Below are positions 19,145 through 27,836 of a stretch of DNA of 64,000 nucleotides, in pieces; the first letter of the stretch is position 1, and the number at the start of each line of letters is the position of its first letter. The DNA is from an uncultured Gellertiella sp. (GTDB lineage Bacteria > Pseudomonadota > Alphaproteobacteria > Rhizobiales > Rhizobiaceae). The stretch covers positions 2,882,001 through 2,946,000 of the forward strand of contig NZ_OY735139.1 in assembly GCF_963457605.1 (NCBI RefSeq). Direction: 5' to 3'. The position numbers and the translations under genes were made by a program. The notes beneath the pieces are model-generated. The model was not told the DNA's origin. It saw only the letters and a list, made by a program, of their open reading frames with translations, and ran no database searches.

Positions 19145-19878
19145 TTCGATTTATCACTGCCATCGGCATCATGATGATGTATCCGGCGGTGGCCGCTGCC
19201 CAGCAGCTGCCCACCAGTCTCCTGAATGTGCCTATCGACGGCTCTGCCGCCGCCTGGATCATCCGAACATTCGGGCTGCTGACAGTGCTGTCGATAGCGC
19301 CGGGCATCCTGATCATGGTGACCAGTTTCCCGCGCTTCATCATCGCCTTCTCGATCCTGCGCTCCGGCATCGGCCTGTCCTCGACGCCATCGAACATGAT
19401 CATGCTCAGCCTGGCGCTGTTCATGACCTTCTATGTGATGGCGCCGACGGTGGACAAGGCGTGGCAGCAGGGCGGCCAGCCGCTGCTTGAAAACAGGATT
19501 ACCGAAGCCGATGCGGTGATGCTGATCGCCGAGCCGTTCCGCACCTTCATGACGGCCAATACCCGCGACAAGGACCTGAAGCTGTTTGTCGATCTGGCCA
19601 AGGAGCGCAACCAGTCGGTCGGCACGCCCGACAAGATCGACTACCGGGTCCTGATCCCGGCCTTCATGATTTCCGAGATCCGCCGCGGCTTTGAAATCGG
19701 CTTCCTGATCATCCTGCCCTTCCTGGTCATCGACCTGATCGTCGCCACCATCACCATGGCAATGGGCATGATGATGCTGCCACCCACTTCGATCTCGCTG
19801 CCGTTCAAGATCCTGTTCTTCGTTTTGATCGATGGCTGGAATCTGCTGGTCGGAAGCCTGGTGCGCTCCTTCTCCTGA
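19141..19878 (+). CDS. fliP: Flagellar export gate protein FliP
   Basis: The 245-residue core subunit of the export gate, a FliPQR pore protein, has a cleavable signal peptide (FITAIGIMMMYPAVAAAQ). The motifs VLSIAPGILIMVTSFPRFIIAFSILRSGIG, RVLIPAFMISEIRRGFEIGFLIILPFLVIDLIVA and the terminal MGMMMLPPTSISLPFKILFFVLIDGWNLLVGSLVRSF are typical. No fliO is seen, as in other Rhizobiales. It is the last gene before the flagellin array. Confidence 0.97.
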   Translation: MIRFITAIGIMMMYPAVAAAQQLPTSLLNVPIDGSAAAWIIRTFGLLTVLSIAPGILIMVTSFPRFIIAFSILRSGIGLSSTPSNMIMLSLALFMTFYVMAPTVDKAWQQGGQPLLENRITEADAVMLIAEPFRTFMTANTRDKDLKLFVDLAKERNQSVGTPDKIDYRVLIPAFMISEIRRGFEIGFLIILPFLVIDLIVATITMAMGMMMLPPTSISLPFKILFFVLIDGWNLLVGSLVRSFS

Positions 19879-20095
19879 CTGCTCCACCCCTTGAAATCCT
19901 TGCGGAAACCGGCTGGTGCAGGCGGGTTCTTAAGATTAAATTATCCAAAAAATTACAGGAAACATTAACTATACTCTGCGTTGGTAGAATGCGTATGTTT
20001 AAGTTAAGCTGTTTGAAATAATTTCATCCCATTATCAACCTCACATGACGGGTTTGGTCTCCCACCAAAAAAAGTGGAGCCGAGAGGCATGAAGC

Positions 20096-20172
20096 CAGCC
20101 GCCATCACCGGTGAAGTCACAAGTCCGGTATGTCCCTCCTCATAGTTTTGCGTAAAAAAAAGGGACAGTCTA
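20096..20172 (+). promoter_or_regulatory. Structured flagellin mRNA leader, copy 1
   Basis: GGCATGA (20096) is followed by an ACCGG...CCGGT hairpin, then ATGTCCCT. TGTCCCT (20131-20137) is the exact complement of the ribosome site AGGGACA (20161-20167), which sits 5 nt before ATG. The 23-nt loop is A/T-rich. GGCAT can instead pair with ATGTCC, giving a competing structure that would release the ribosome site. The same elements precede all seven flagellin genes. Confidence 0.7.
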
Positions 20173-21135
20173 ATGTCAAGCATCATGACTAACGCTTCGG
20201 CGCTTTCTGCACTCGCCACTCTGCGCTCCATCGACATGAACATGGAGAAGACCCAGAACGCGATTTCTTCCGGCCTGAGCGTCAGCTCGGCCAAGGACAA
20301 CGCCGCTTACTGGTCGATCGCCACCACGATGCGTTCGGACAACAAGTCGCTGGCCACCGTTCAGGACGCTCTCGGCCTCGCTTCGGCCAAGACCGACACT
20401 GCCTACAGCGGTCTCGACACATCGATCAACATCGTTACCCAGATCAAGGCCAAGCTGGTTGCCGCCCGCGAACCCGGTGTTGACCGCGACAAGGTCAACA
20501 AGGAACTGACCGAACTGAAGAACCAGCTGGTATCCGTTTCCCAGTCGGCTTCGTTCTCCAGCGAAAACTGGCTGTACAATGACTCCACGGCTGCTGCCGG
20601 CACCAAGGAAATGGTGGGTTCCTTTACCCGCAACTCGTCTGGCTCCGTCTCCATCCAGACCATCGACTTCGATACGTCCAAGTCGGTTCTGGTTGATACA
20701 AAGAGCGCAAGCCGCGGCCTTCTGACGAAGGATGTTACGGTTACCCAGCCGAGCGGTACCACGACCTCGACCGGCACATACTTCCTTGTCAATGCCAGCT
20801 CGTCAACGGCTGCCACCGGTACGGAAATCAAGATCTCGTCGACCACCACCGACGACAATCTTGAAGGCATGATCATGGCTGTGGACAGCACGCTGAAGTC
20901 CATGACCGACACTGCCGCCACACTCGGCGCTGTCAGCTCGCGTGTCGACACCCAGCACAGCTTCATCAAGTCGCTGTCCGACGTGATCGACAAGGGTGTA
21001 GGCCGGTTGGTCGATGCCGACATGAACGAAGAATCGACCAAGCTCAAGGCCCTGCAGACCCAGCAGCAGCTCGGCATCCAGGCCCTGTCGATTGCCAATG
21101 GCAGCTCGCAGAACATCCTGCAGCTCTTCCGTTAA
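20173..21135 (+). CDS. fla: Flagellin, paralogue 1 of 7
   Basis: The 320-residue filament subunit carries both flagellin end domains. The N-terminal D0/D1 segment is ALATLRSIDMNMEKTQNAISSGLSVSSAKDNAAYWSIATTMRSDN. The C-terminal D0 is VGRLVDADMNEESTKLKALQTQQQLGIQALSIANGSSQNILQLFR. The variable centre (IDFDTSKSVLVDTKSASRGLLTKDVTVTQPSGTTTSTGTYFLVNASSS) is close to paralogues 5 and 6. It has its own promoter region and terminator, so it is transcribed alone. In rhizobia the first flagellin of the cluster is usually the principal one (FlaA). Confidence 0.97.
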   Translation: MSSIMTNASALSALATLRSIDMNMEKTQNAISSGLSVSSAKDNAAYWSIATTMRSDNKSLATVQDALGLASAKTDTAYSGLDTSINIVTQIKAKLVAAREPGVDRDKVNKELTELKNQLVSVSQSASFSSENWLYNDSTAAAGTKEMVGSFTRNSSGSVSIQTIDFDTSKSVLVDTKSASRGLLTKDVTVTQPSGTTTSTGTYFLVNASSSTAATGTEIKISSTTTDDNLEGMIMAVDSTLKSMTDTAATLGAVSSRVDTQHSFIKSLSDVIDKGVGRLVDADMNEESTKLKALQTQQQLGIQALSIANGSSQNILQLFR

Positions 21136-21170
21136 GCAACGGGCAGACGCTTCGTTACACTGAAACCGAA

Positions 21171-21203
21171 AGGCCGCATCCTCACAAGGGTGCGGCCTTT
21201 TTG
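21171..21203 (+). terminator. Rho-independent terminator after flagellin 1
   Basis: AGGCCGCATCC and AGGGTGCGGCCT form a GC-rich stem, followed by a run of five T. Confidence 0.85.
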
Positions 21204-21343
21204 TGTGATTCGGGGGGAGAGGGTCGAAAAGGGTTCATTTACCATAGGACTGAACGTAAGCAAGAGATTCATAAACAGTTAAATTAGCAAATCTATATGT
21301 ACCGTCATTCGGTGAGTTATCTATTTCAACCAGATAAATAACT

Positions 21344-21424
21344 GGCATGACGTCGTTCACCGTTACCGGTGCAAGCCCGGTATGTCCCTCGATTTTTGTA
21401 TCTCGTTTTCAAAGGGACGGTCTC
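21344..21424 (+). promoter_or_regulatory. Structured flagellin mRNA leader, copy 2
   Basis: GGCATGA (21344), ACCGG-tgcaagc-CCGGT hairpin and TATGTCCCT are present. TGTCCCT (21383-21389) pairs with AGGGACG (21413-21419), the last pair being U:G. Loop length is 23 nt and the ribosome site is 5 nt before ATG. The leader is intact although the gene behind it is disrupted. Confidence 0.7.
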
Positions 21425-22399
21425 ATGACAAGTATTCTAACAAATAATGCTGCGATGTCGGCACTTTCCACGCTCCGCTCGATCAGTGACGATCTCGACG
21501 GCACGCAGGAGCATATTTCGTCCGGCTATCGGGTTGCCAATGCCTCCGACAATGCCGCCTACTGGTCGATTGCCACCACCATGCGCTCCGACAACAGGGC
21601 GCTTGGCACAATTCAGGATGCACTCGGCCTTGCGGCGTCGAAGGTCGATACGGCTTACGCCGGCATGTCCTCGGTTATCGATATCGTTTCCTCCATCAAG
21701 GCCAAGCTGGTGGCGGCGCGCGAACCGGGGGTCGACAAGGACAAGGTCAACAAGGAAATCACCGAACTGAAGAACCAGATCCAGTCGGTTGCCCAGTCGG
21801 CCTCGTTTTCCGGTGAAAACTGGCTGTACAACGCCTCCACCAATGCGGTCGGCACCAAGGAAATGGTCGGTTCCTTCGTCCGCGATGCCTCCGGCAATGC
21901 CGCCATCGTCACCGTCGATTTCGACACGTCGAAGTCGGTGCTGATTGATACGAAGACCGCCACCCGGGGCTTGCTGACGACAGGCAATACCGTGACGCAG
22001 CCGAGTGGTGCAACAACGACAACCGCCACCTATTACATGTTCAGTGCCACCGGCTCGACCGGCTCGCAGATCCAGATCACCTCCGCCACCTCGAATGACA
22101 ATCTGGAAGGCATGATCGTTGCAGTCGACAAGCTGGTGCAGACGCTCACCGACGGGGCTGCGGCCCTTGGGGCGATCAACAGCCGTGTGTCCAATCAGTC
22201 CGCATTCGGCAAGAACCTGATCGATGCCATCGACAAGGGCGTCGGCCGGCTGGTCGATGCCGACATGAACGAGGAATCGACCAGGCTCAAGGCTGCATAT
22301 TTCGGAATTACGGGACAGCAGTTTCACTAAATCGCGGACAGTTGTTTCACTAATTCCGGGACAGGTGCTTGATGTCGATTTTCGCTTGCCTTGTTGACG

Positions 22400-23176
22400 T
22401 CATGATGGATTGATTTCGGTGTTTTCAACGCCGGTCAAGTGGGTTGGAGTTTTCTGCCGCCGCATGCTGTCGCCCTCGAGTGTAATGCGGTGGGCATTGT
22501 GGATTATCCGATCAAGGATTGCGTCTGCAATGGTCGGCTCCCCTATCATGTCGTGCCACTGGGCGACGGGCAACTGTGCGGTGATGATGGTGGATTTTCG
22601 GCGATAGCGTTCCTCGAAGATTTCCAGGAGGTCGAGGCGCTGTTGACCGGTGAGCGTATGGGTTCCCCAGTCGTCAAGGATCAGCAGATGGACGCGGGCG
22701 AGCTTATCGACCAGGCGTGGAAAGCGGCCGTCGAGCCGGGCGAGGCCAAGGTCCTCGAACAGGCGCGGCATGCGCAGGTAGAGGATGGAATGATCGAGCC
22801 TTGCAGCCTGACGACCGAAGGCGCAGGCGAGCCAGGTTTTCCCCGTGCCGGTCTGGCCGGTGATGATCATGTTCTCATGGGCCTTCAGCCATGCGCCTTG
22901 TGCAAGCGACAGCGTGTTGCGGCGGTCAAGACCACGATGAGCGGCAAAATCGATATTCTCGATACAGGCGTCGGGAAAGCGTAGCTTCGAAGCGGCAAGC
23001 CGGTTGGTCAGGCGCTTGTCGGATCGCAGAGCCGTTTCCCGGTCGAGCATCAGCCCGAGCCATTCATCGCGGCTGAGATCGTGGCTGCTGGCCTGAGCGG
23101 CAAGTTCGCGATAGGCCATTGCCATTCCGGCAAGGCCAAGGGCCTGCATCTGGTCGAGGGTTGGATGTGTCAGCAT
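22400..23176 (-). CDS. istB: IstB-type transposition helper ATPase
   Basis: The 258-residue AAA+ helper of IS21 transposition carries Walker A GQTGTGKT and Walker [10 protein letters not shown], with the DnaC-like C-terminal region ([30 protein letters not shown]). The frame is open upstream into istA, but the family N-terminus [28 protein letters not shown] begins at 23176. That start lies 14 bp after the istA stop with an AGGAAG ribosome site. Confidence 0.95.
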   Translation of the reverse strand: MLTHPTLDQMQALGLAGMAMAYRELAAQASSHDLSRDEWLGLMLDRETALRSDKRLTNRLAASKLRFPDACIENIDFAAHRGLDRRNTLSLAQGAWLKAHENMIITGQTGTGKTWLACAFGRQAARLDHSILYLRMPRLFEDLGLARLDGRFPRLVDKLARVHLLILDDWGTHTLTGQQRLDLLEIFEERYRRKSTIITAQLPVAQWHDMIGEPTIADAILDRIIHNAHRITLEGDSMRRQKTPTHLTGVENTEINPS

Positions 23177-23190
23177 GGGTCTTCCTTTCT

Positions 23191-24756
23191 TCACTGGTAA
23201 TAGGAGCCGCCGCGGATGTTGGTGTGCGGCGGGGTGGGCTTTGCCGGGTCTGTCCCGGGTTTGACCCGATCGAGACCGGATTTGAGAATGGCGACGACCG
23301 AGGAATAGGTGATGGCGTTGATCGTGAGCGCCCGCTCGCAAGCCGCTTCCAGGCGCTCGGCCTCGTAACGGCGGGCAAGGGACAGAATGCCGAAGGCCGA
23401 GCGATATCCCTGTTCGGGATGCGGACGCTCGCGCATCATCCGCTCGACCAGAATGGCGGTATTGACCCCGACCTTTGCTGCCTGGCTCAGAAGCGATGCA
23501 GGCGTCGTGCTGGCATAGCGCTGGTGGGATTTGGGCATGTGTTCGCTCACCGTGACATGCCCGGATCGCTGGGAGCGGCGAACATGGCTGGCAATCCTGG
23601 CGTGATCGAAGAATATCTCGACCACCCGATGGGTCAGGCGCACATCGACCTGTCTGCCGATCAGGCGGTGCGGCACGGAGTAGAAGGTCCCGTCGACCTC
23701 GACGTGGTAATCGGGATGGACTTTCGCCACCTTCCATTCCGCATAGTCGAACGGCGCGGCCGGTAGCGGCGCAAGCGCTTGCCTCTCAACCTCATCGAAC
23801 AGTTCCCGGCGCGACTTGCCTATGTGGCGCATGGGGCGACTGTTCAGGTCATCCAGCAGAACCGAGATTGCGGCGTTCAAATCTGCGAGACTGAAGAAGC
23901 GCCGGTTTCTGAGGCGGGCCAGTATCCAGCGCTCGACGATCAGAACGGCACCTTCGACCTTGGCCTTGTCACGCGGCTTGCGGCTTCTGGTCGGCAGGAT
24001 GGTCGTGTCGTAATGTTCGGCCATGGCTGCGAAGGTGGCGTTGAGCGTCGGTTCGAACCACAGCGCCTTGGCGACGCCCGCCTTCAGGTTGTCGCACACG
24101 ATCGCCTTCGGGACGCCGCCGAAGAAGCTCAACGCCCGTTCCTGTCCCTCAATCCAGTCCGGCAGCTTCTGGCTGAAGCTGGCAATCGCGAAGGTCAGTG
24201 ACGAGGCCGGCAGCATCGCCACGAAGATTTGTGCCGGGTGGATGACGCCGGTCGACGGGTCGGTGATGGGAATGGTGTGACCGGCGTAATCCGCCTGCAT
24301 CACCGCGCCCGCCTCATGGCGGTTGCGGAAAGTTGCGTGAGCGCGGCGTTCGAAAGCAGCATAACGGTCGCAGAACCATGTGTAGCCATAGCCGCCGGGA
24401 TGGCTTGCCCTGTATTCCTGCCACAAAAGCGTCAGCGTGACGCCCTTGCGCTTCAACTCGGACGAAACGGACCGCCAGTCCGGCTCGGCCAGGTCTTGTG
24501 GCGGGCGGCCAACCCGCCGGAAAAGATGGCGCTCAAGCGCGGCATCGTCATCAAGTCCTGCAGGTAGAGGCCAGACAGAAAGTCCGGTCTCCTTCGCCCG
24601 CAGAAGATACGTCGCCACAGAGGTCTTGCTGATCTTCAGGCGCTCAGAAATGGCACGAACCGAGAGCCCCTGTTCATGCGTCAGCCGCAATATTGATCGA
24701 ATGTCTTTCACTGTCGTTCGTCTCGCTTGCTTCCGTCTTGGCATGGCCCCTCTCAC
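23191..24756 (-). CDS. istA: IstA-type transposase (IS21 family)
   Basis: The 521-residue DDE transposase has an N-terminal helix-turn-helix ([32 protein letters not shown]) for end binding. The integrase core follows, with the first Asp in [13 protein letters not shown], the second in [11 protein letters not shown] and the Glu in [14 protein letters not shown]-terminal Mu-like domain ([43 protein letters not shown]) completes it. The frame and catalytic residues are intact. An alternative start lies four codons in (MPRRKQ). Confidence 0.95.
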   Translation of the reverse strand: MRGAMPRRKQARRTTVKDIRSILRLTHEQGLSVRAISERLKISKTSVATYLLRAKETGLSVWPLPAGLDDDAALERHLFRRVGRPPQDLAEPDWRSVSSELKRKGVTLTLLWQEYRASHPGGYGYTWFCDRYAAFERRAHATFRNRHEAGAVMQADYAGHTIPITDPSTGVIHPAQIFVAMLPASSLTFAIASFSQKLPDWIEGQERALSFFGGVPKAIVCDNLKAGVAKALWFEPTLNATFAAMAEHYDTTILPTRSRKPRDKAKVEGAVLIVERWILARLRNRRFFSLADLNAAISVLLDDLNSRPMRHIGKSRRELFDEVERQALAPLPAAPFDYAEWKVAKVHPDYHVEVDGTFYSVPHRLIGRQVDVRLTHRVVEIFFDHARIASHVRRSQRSGHVTVSEHMPKSHQRYASTTPASLLSQAAKVGVNTAILVERMMRERPHPEQGYRSAFGILSLARRYEAERLEAACERALTINAITYSSVVAILKSGLDRVKPGTDPAKPTPPHTNIRGGSYYQ

Positions 24757-25035
24757 AAATAATGAGGAGCCAATCTGCCAGAACGGCGCTTGCGAAAATC
24801 GACATCATATCCGCCGCCGGGACTGTCCCGGAATTAGCGGAAACGCTGTCCCGTATTTACTGAAATCAATGTCCGCTAATTACCGGAATCACTGTCCCGG
24901 AATTTGTGAAACACGCACTCAAGGCCTTGCAGACCCAGCAGCAACTGGGCATCCAGGCCCTGTCGATTGCCAATGGCAGTGCCCAGAACGTGCTGGCCCT
25001 GTTCCGGTAGTCTTCGTCAATGCAGGATCGGGAGA

Positions 25036-25058
25036 GGGCGCGGCAACGCGCCCTTTTT
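25036..25058 (+). terminator. Rho-independent terminator after flagellin 2 remnant
   Basis: GGGCGCG-gcaa-CGCGCCC forms a perfect 7-bp stem with a GCAA tetraloop, followed by TTTTT. Confidence 0.88.
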
Positions 25059-25212
25059 GCTGATAAAATGCTCTTTGCTGATAAAATGCTTTGAAATCAA
25101 GGATATGGAAAAAACCTAAAAAAGAAGATCCGAAATTAGGAATATATTAAGCAAGAAAACACTAAATAAAGTCATGCGACAGTGGTTAATCAGCGGTTAA
25201 CGCCCATTAATA

Positions 25213-25292
25213 GGCATGACGTCATCAACTGTCGACGGTAACCAGTCCGGATGTCCCTTCCTTTTTCAAATTTTCGCCAAGGGGCACATCTC
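25213..25292 (+). promoter_or_regulatory. Structured flagellin mRNA leader, copy 3
   Basis: GGCATGA (25213) and a shorter hairpin based on ACGG...CCGG precede ATGTCCCTT. TGTCCCTT (25252-25259) pairs with the ribosome site AAGGGGCA (25279-25286), with one U:G pair. Loop is 19 nt and spacing to ATG is 6 nt. The first hairpin is the weakest of the seven. Confidence 0.65.
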
Positions 25293-26255
25293 ATGACCAG
25301 CATCTTGACCAATTCCGCAGCGCTTTCGGCACTCAGCACGCTGCGTTCCATCGACATGAACATGGAAATGACCCAGAACGCCATTTCCTCCGGCTACCGG
25401 GTCTCCCAGGCTTCGGACAATGCCGCCTATTGGTCGATTGCGACCACCATGCGCTCGGACAATGCGGCCCTGTCCACGGTACAGGATGCGCTCGGGCTTG
25501 CTGCCGCCAAGACGGATACGGCCTCCTCCGGCCTGTCGACCTCGATCGACCTCCTGACCCAGATCAAGTCGAAACTGGTGGCGGCGCGCGAGCCGGGCGT
25601 CGACAAGGACAAGGTGCAGAAGGAAATCACCGAACTGAAAAACCAGATCGTCTCGGTTGCCCAGTCGGCCTCCTTCTCGTCGGAAAACTGGCTCTACAAT
25701 TCCAGCACCAATGCGCTGGGGATCAAGCAGCTGGTGGGCTCGTTCACCCGCACGGATGCCAATAATGTGCAGGTCCAGCTGATCAATTTCGACGCTTCGA
25801 CCTCCTGCCTGGTGGATACCAAGGTGGCATCGCTCGGGCAACTGACCAAGGGGGTGACTGCAAACGTTGCGACCGGTACGAGCTCGACGACGGCCACCTT
25901 CTTCCTCCTCAATGTCACCTCGTCGACGGCGGCCACCGGCACCGAGGTCAAGATCGACAGCACCACCACATCCTTTGCCCTTGATGGCATGATCGGTGCG
26001 GTTGACAAGATGCTGCAGAATGTCACGGATTCGGCGGCAACGCTCGGAGCAACCAAGGCCCGTGTCGATACCCAGAATACCTTCATCAAGGATCTTTCCG
26101 ACACGATCTCCAAGGGTGTCGGACGCCTGGTGGATGCCGACATGAACATGGAATCAACACGGCTGAAAGCGCTGCAAACCCAGCAGCAACTGGGCGTCCA
26201 GGCGCTTTCCATTGCCAATACCAGCGCCCAGACGCTGCTGACGCTGTTCCGTTAA
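25293..26255 (+). CDS. fla: Flagellin, paralogue 3 of 7
   Basis: The 320-residue flagellin starts MTSILTNSAALSALSTLRSIDMNMEMTQNAISSGYRVSQASDNAAYWS. It ends MNMESTRLKALQTQQQLGVQALSIANTSAQTLLTLFR. The variable domain (INFDASTSCLVDTKVASLGQLTKGVTANVATGTSSTTATFF) is the most diverged of the set and carries a cysteine, unusual in a flagellin. The open frame reaches back to 25251, but the ribosome site AAGGGGCA at 25279 and homology fix the start at 25293. Confidence 0.96.
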   Translation: MTSILTNSAALSALSTLRSIDMNMEMTQNAISSGYRVSQASDNAAYWSIATTMRSDNAALSTVQDALGLAAAKTDTASSGLSTSIDLLTQIKSKLVAAREPGVDKDKVQKEITELKNQIVSVAQSASFSSENWLYNSSTNALGIKQLVGSFTRTDANNVQVQLINFDASTSCLVDTKVASLGQLTKGVTANVATGTSSTTATFFLLNVTSSTAATGTEVKIDSTTTSFALDGMIGAVDKMLQNVTDSAATLGATKARVDTQNTFIKDLSDTISKGVGRLVDADMNMESTRLKALQTQQQLGVQALSIANTSAQTLLTLFR

Positions 26256-26277
26256 ACCGCCATCCGGCGTCAACGGC

Positions 26278-26302
26278 CCGCGCGATCCCTCCGGTCGCGC
26301 GG
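26278..26302 (+). terminator. Terminator-like hairpin after flagellin 3
   Basis: CCGCGCGA...TCGCGCGG forms an 8-bp stem. The T tract behind it is poor (ACTTATT), so termination may be weak. Confidence 0.5.
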
Positions 26303-26454
26303 ACTTATTGCTCTCATGGCAAAGCGGCAGCAGGACAGGCACCCGATCCCGGCAGGATCGGGGAGTGCGCTAACAAGTTATTTACTAATGTAGAAAACAG
26401 GCATATAAGGGCCGTCACAGAGTCGGCGGTTAAATTCAGTCTCGCGTTCTAACT

Positions 26455-26531
26455 GGCATGAGGCCACTCGCCGTCACCGGGTCGATCCGGAATGTCCCTT
26501 TTCCCGCACAAGCCACAGGGGCATGATTTTC
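26455..26531 (+). promoter_or_regulatory. Structured flagellin mRNA leader, copy 4
   Basis: GGCATGA (26455), ACCGG-gtcgat-CCGG hairpin, AATGTCCCT. TGTCCCT (26493-26499) pairs with AGGGGCA (26517-26523), with one U:G pair and a 17-nt loop. Spacing to the ATG at 26532 is 8 nt. The upstream ATG at 26523 overlaps the ribosome site itself, which argues against its use. Confidence 0.65.
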
Positions 26532-27491
26532 ATGACGAGCATTTTGACCAATTCCGCAGCGCTGGCCGCACTCGGCACGCTGCGCATGATCGACAGCAAT
26601 ATGGACATGGTCCAGCGCCGCATTTCCTCCGGTTACAAGGTTGGATCGGCATCGGACAATTCCGCCTACTGGTCGATTGCCACCACCATGCGCTCTGACA
26701 GCGCGGCCCTTTCCACCACGCAGGATGCCCTGGGCCTTGCTGCCGCCAAGGCCGATACATCCTATGCGGGGCTGAGTTCCGCCATTGACATCCTGACCCA
26801 GGTGAAGGCGGAACTGGTGGCAGCGCGCGAACCCGGCGTCGACAAGGACAAGATCAACAAGGAAGTTGCCGAACTCAAGAACCAGCTGGTCTCGGTGGCC
26901 CAATCGGCCTCCTTTTCCGGCGAGAACTGGCTTTACAACACGTCAACCGCCGCGATAGGCACCAAGCAACTGGTCAGTTCCTTCAGCAGGGCTGCGGATG
27001 GCACGGTGAGCGTCGAGACCATAAACCTTGATACTTCAGGAACGGTGCTGATCGACAGGAGCCAGGCGAACCGGGGTGTCCTGACCGCCACCACCACGGT
27101 GACCCTGCCGAACAGCAGCACCACCGCGAGCTACTATCTGCTGAATGTTTCCTCCACCACCGCGGCGACAGGCACCGAAGTTCAGCTGTCCACCTCGACG
27201 ACCAATTCCGACATTGATGGCATGCTCTCTGCGGTTGAATCGATCTTGAAGACCGTGACCGATTCGGCGGCCACGGTCGGCACGACAAAGACGCGAATCG
27301 ACATGCAGAGCATGTTCGTCAAGAACCTCGTCGATGTGATCGACAAGGGGGTCGGGCGTCTGGTCGATGCCGACATGAACGCGGAATCGACCCGGCTGAA
27401 GGCGCTGCAAACCCAGCAGCAGCTTGGCATCCAGTCGCTGTCGATTGCCAATACCAATGCGGCAAATATCATGCAGCTTTTCCGGCAATAG
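26532..27491 (+). CDS. fla: Flagellin, paralogue 4 of 7
   Basis: The 319-residue flagellin begins MTSILTNSAALAALGTLRMIDSNMDMVQRRISSGYKVGSASDNSAYWS. It ends MNAESTRLKALQTQQQLGIQSLSIANTNAANIMQLFRQ. It shares the unusual terminal FRQ and the NTNAANIMQ ending with paralogue 7, so these two are a recent pair or have exchanged sequence. An in-frame ATG three codons earlier is rejected because it overlaps the ribosome site. Confidence 0.96.
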   Translation: MTSILTNSAALAALGTLRMIDSNMDMVQRRISSGYKVGSASDNSAYWSIATTMRSDSAALSTTQDALGLAAAKADTSYAGLSSAIDILTQVKAELVAAREPGVDKDKINKEVAELKNQLVSVAQSASFSGENWLYNTSTAAIGTKQLVSSFSRAADGTVSVETINLDTSGTVLIDRSQANRGVLTATTTVTLPNSSTTASYYLLNVSSTTAATGTEVQLSTSTTNSDIDGMLSAVESILKTVTDSAATVGTTKTRIDMQSMFVKNLVDVIDKGVGRLVDADMNAESTRLKALQTQQQLGIQSLSIANTNAANIMQLFRQ

Positions 27492-27520
27492 GACCACCAG
27501 GCAACCCTGCTTTCCTGCAA

Positions 27521-27556
27521 AGCCGCTCTCCGCAAGGGGGCGGCTTAATTTTTTTT
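27521..27556 (+). terminator. Rho-independent terminator after flagellin 4
   Basis: AAGCCGC...GCGGCTT stem followed by AA and a run of eight T. Confidence 0.85.
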
Positions 27557-27759
27557 CATAAATTTTTGCACGTTTCTGCGCCTGTTAAAAAATGCATATA
27601 AAACAATATAATAGGTCATGTTTTCTATGGTGGTTCGAGGTCAATAATGAACAAACATGGTTAAAAACAGGTTTTACCGCTTCAATGTTTGTTAACCATA
27701 ACCATGGCATCTAACACTCATTCGAACGGTGAATTAATGATAGAACAAGCGAGTTAATT

Positions 27760-27836
27760 GGCATGATGTCGCTCACCGTTGCCGGTAGAAAGTCCGGAAT
27801 GTCCCTCGAAACTCACATGCAAAAGGGGCAAGTCCT
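27760..27836 (+). promoter_or_regulatory. Structured flagellin mRNA leader, copy 5
   Basis: GGCATGA (27760), CCGG-tagaaagt-CCGG hairpin, AATGTCCCT. TGTCCCT (27800-27806) pairs with AGGGGCA (27824-27830), with one U:G pair and a 17-nt loop. Spacing to ATG is 6 nt. The AT-rich stretch before it (27560-27740) holds several GTTAAC/TTAACC words and no gene. Confidence 0.68.

Larger units (their letters stand above)
22294..24917. mobile_element. Complete IS21-family insertion sequence (2624 bp)
   Basis: The ends are imperfect inverted repeats. Left reads TGCATATTTCGGAATTACGG. Right, read inward, is TGCGTGTTTCACAAATTCCG. Both ends carry several subterminal repeats of the type TTTCACTAATTCCGGGACAG, typical transposase sites of IS21. 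The element is flanked by an 8-bp target duplication CTCAAGGC (22286-22293 and 24918-24925). It carries istA and istB on the minus strand, opposite to the flagellin gene. Both genes look intact, so it may still be active. Confidence 0.93.
21425..25010 (+). pseudogene. fla: Flagellin, paralogue 2 of 7, disrupted by an IS21-family element
   Basis: The coding sequence runs 21425-22293, is interrupted by the insertion sequence, and resumes at 24926-25010 after the duplicated CTCAAGGC. Joined, it gives an intact 317-codon flagellin ending LQTQQQLGIQALSIANGSAQNVLALFR. In place, the frame reads 11 codons or so into the element (AYFGITGQQFH) and stops at 22330, losing the last 27 residues, the D0 helix needed for export and polymerisation. 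No other mutation is visible, so the insertion looks recent. An in-frame ATG at 21347 would add 26 residues but lies inside the leader. Confidence 0.93.

Noticed and set aside
21347..22330. Flagellin 2 read as a complete 327-residue protein
   Set aside because: Its start lies inside the conserved leader and its last codons come from the insertion element. The true gene is split.
25251..25292. Upstream in-frame start for flagellin 3 (also 26523 for flagellin 4 and 30448 for flagellin 7)
   Set aside because: These codons overlap or precede the ribosome site of the shared leader. The common start MTSI(L/M)TN has the right spacing in all copies.
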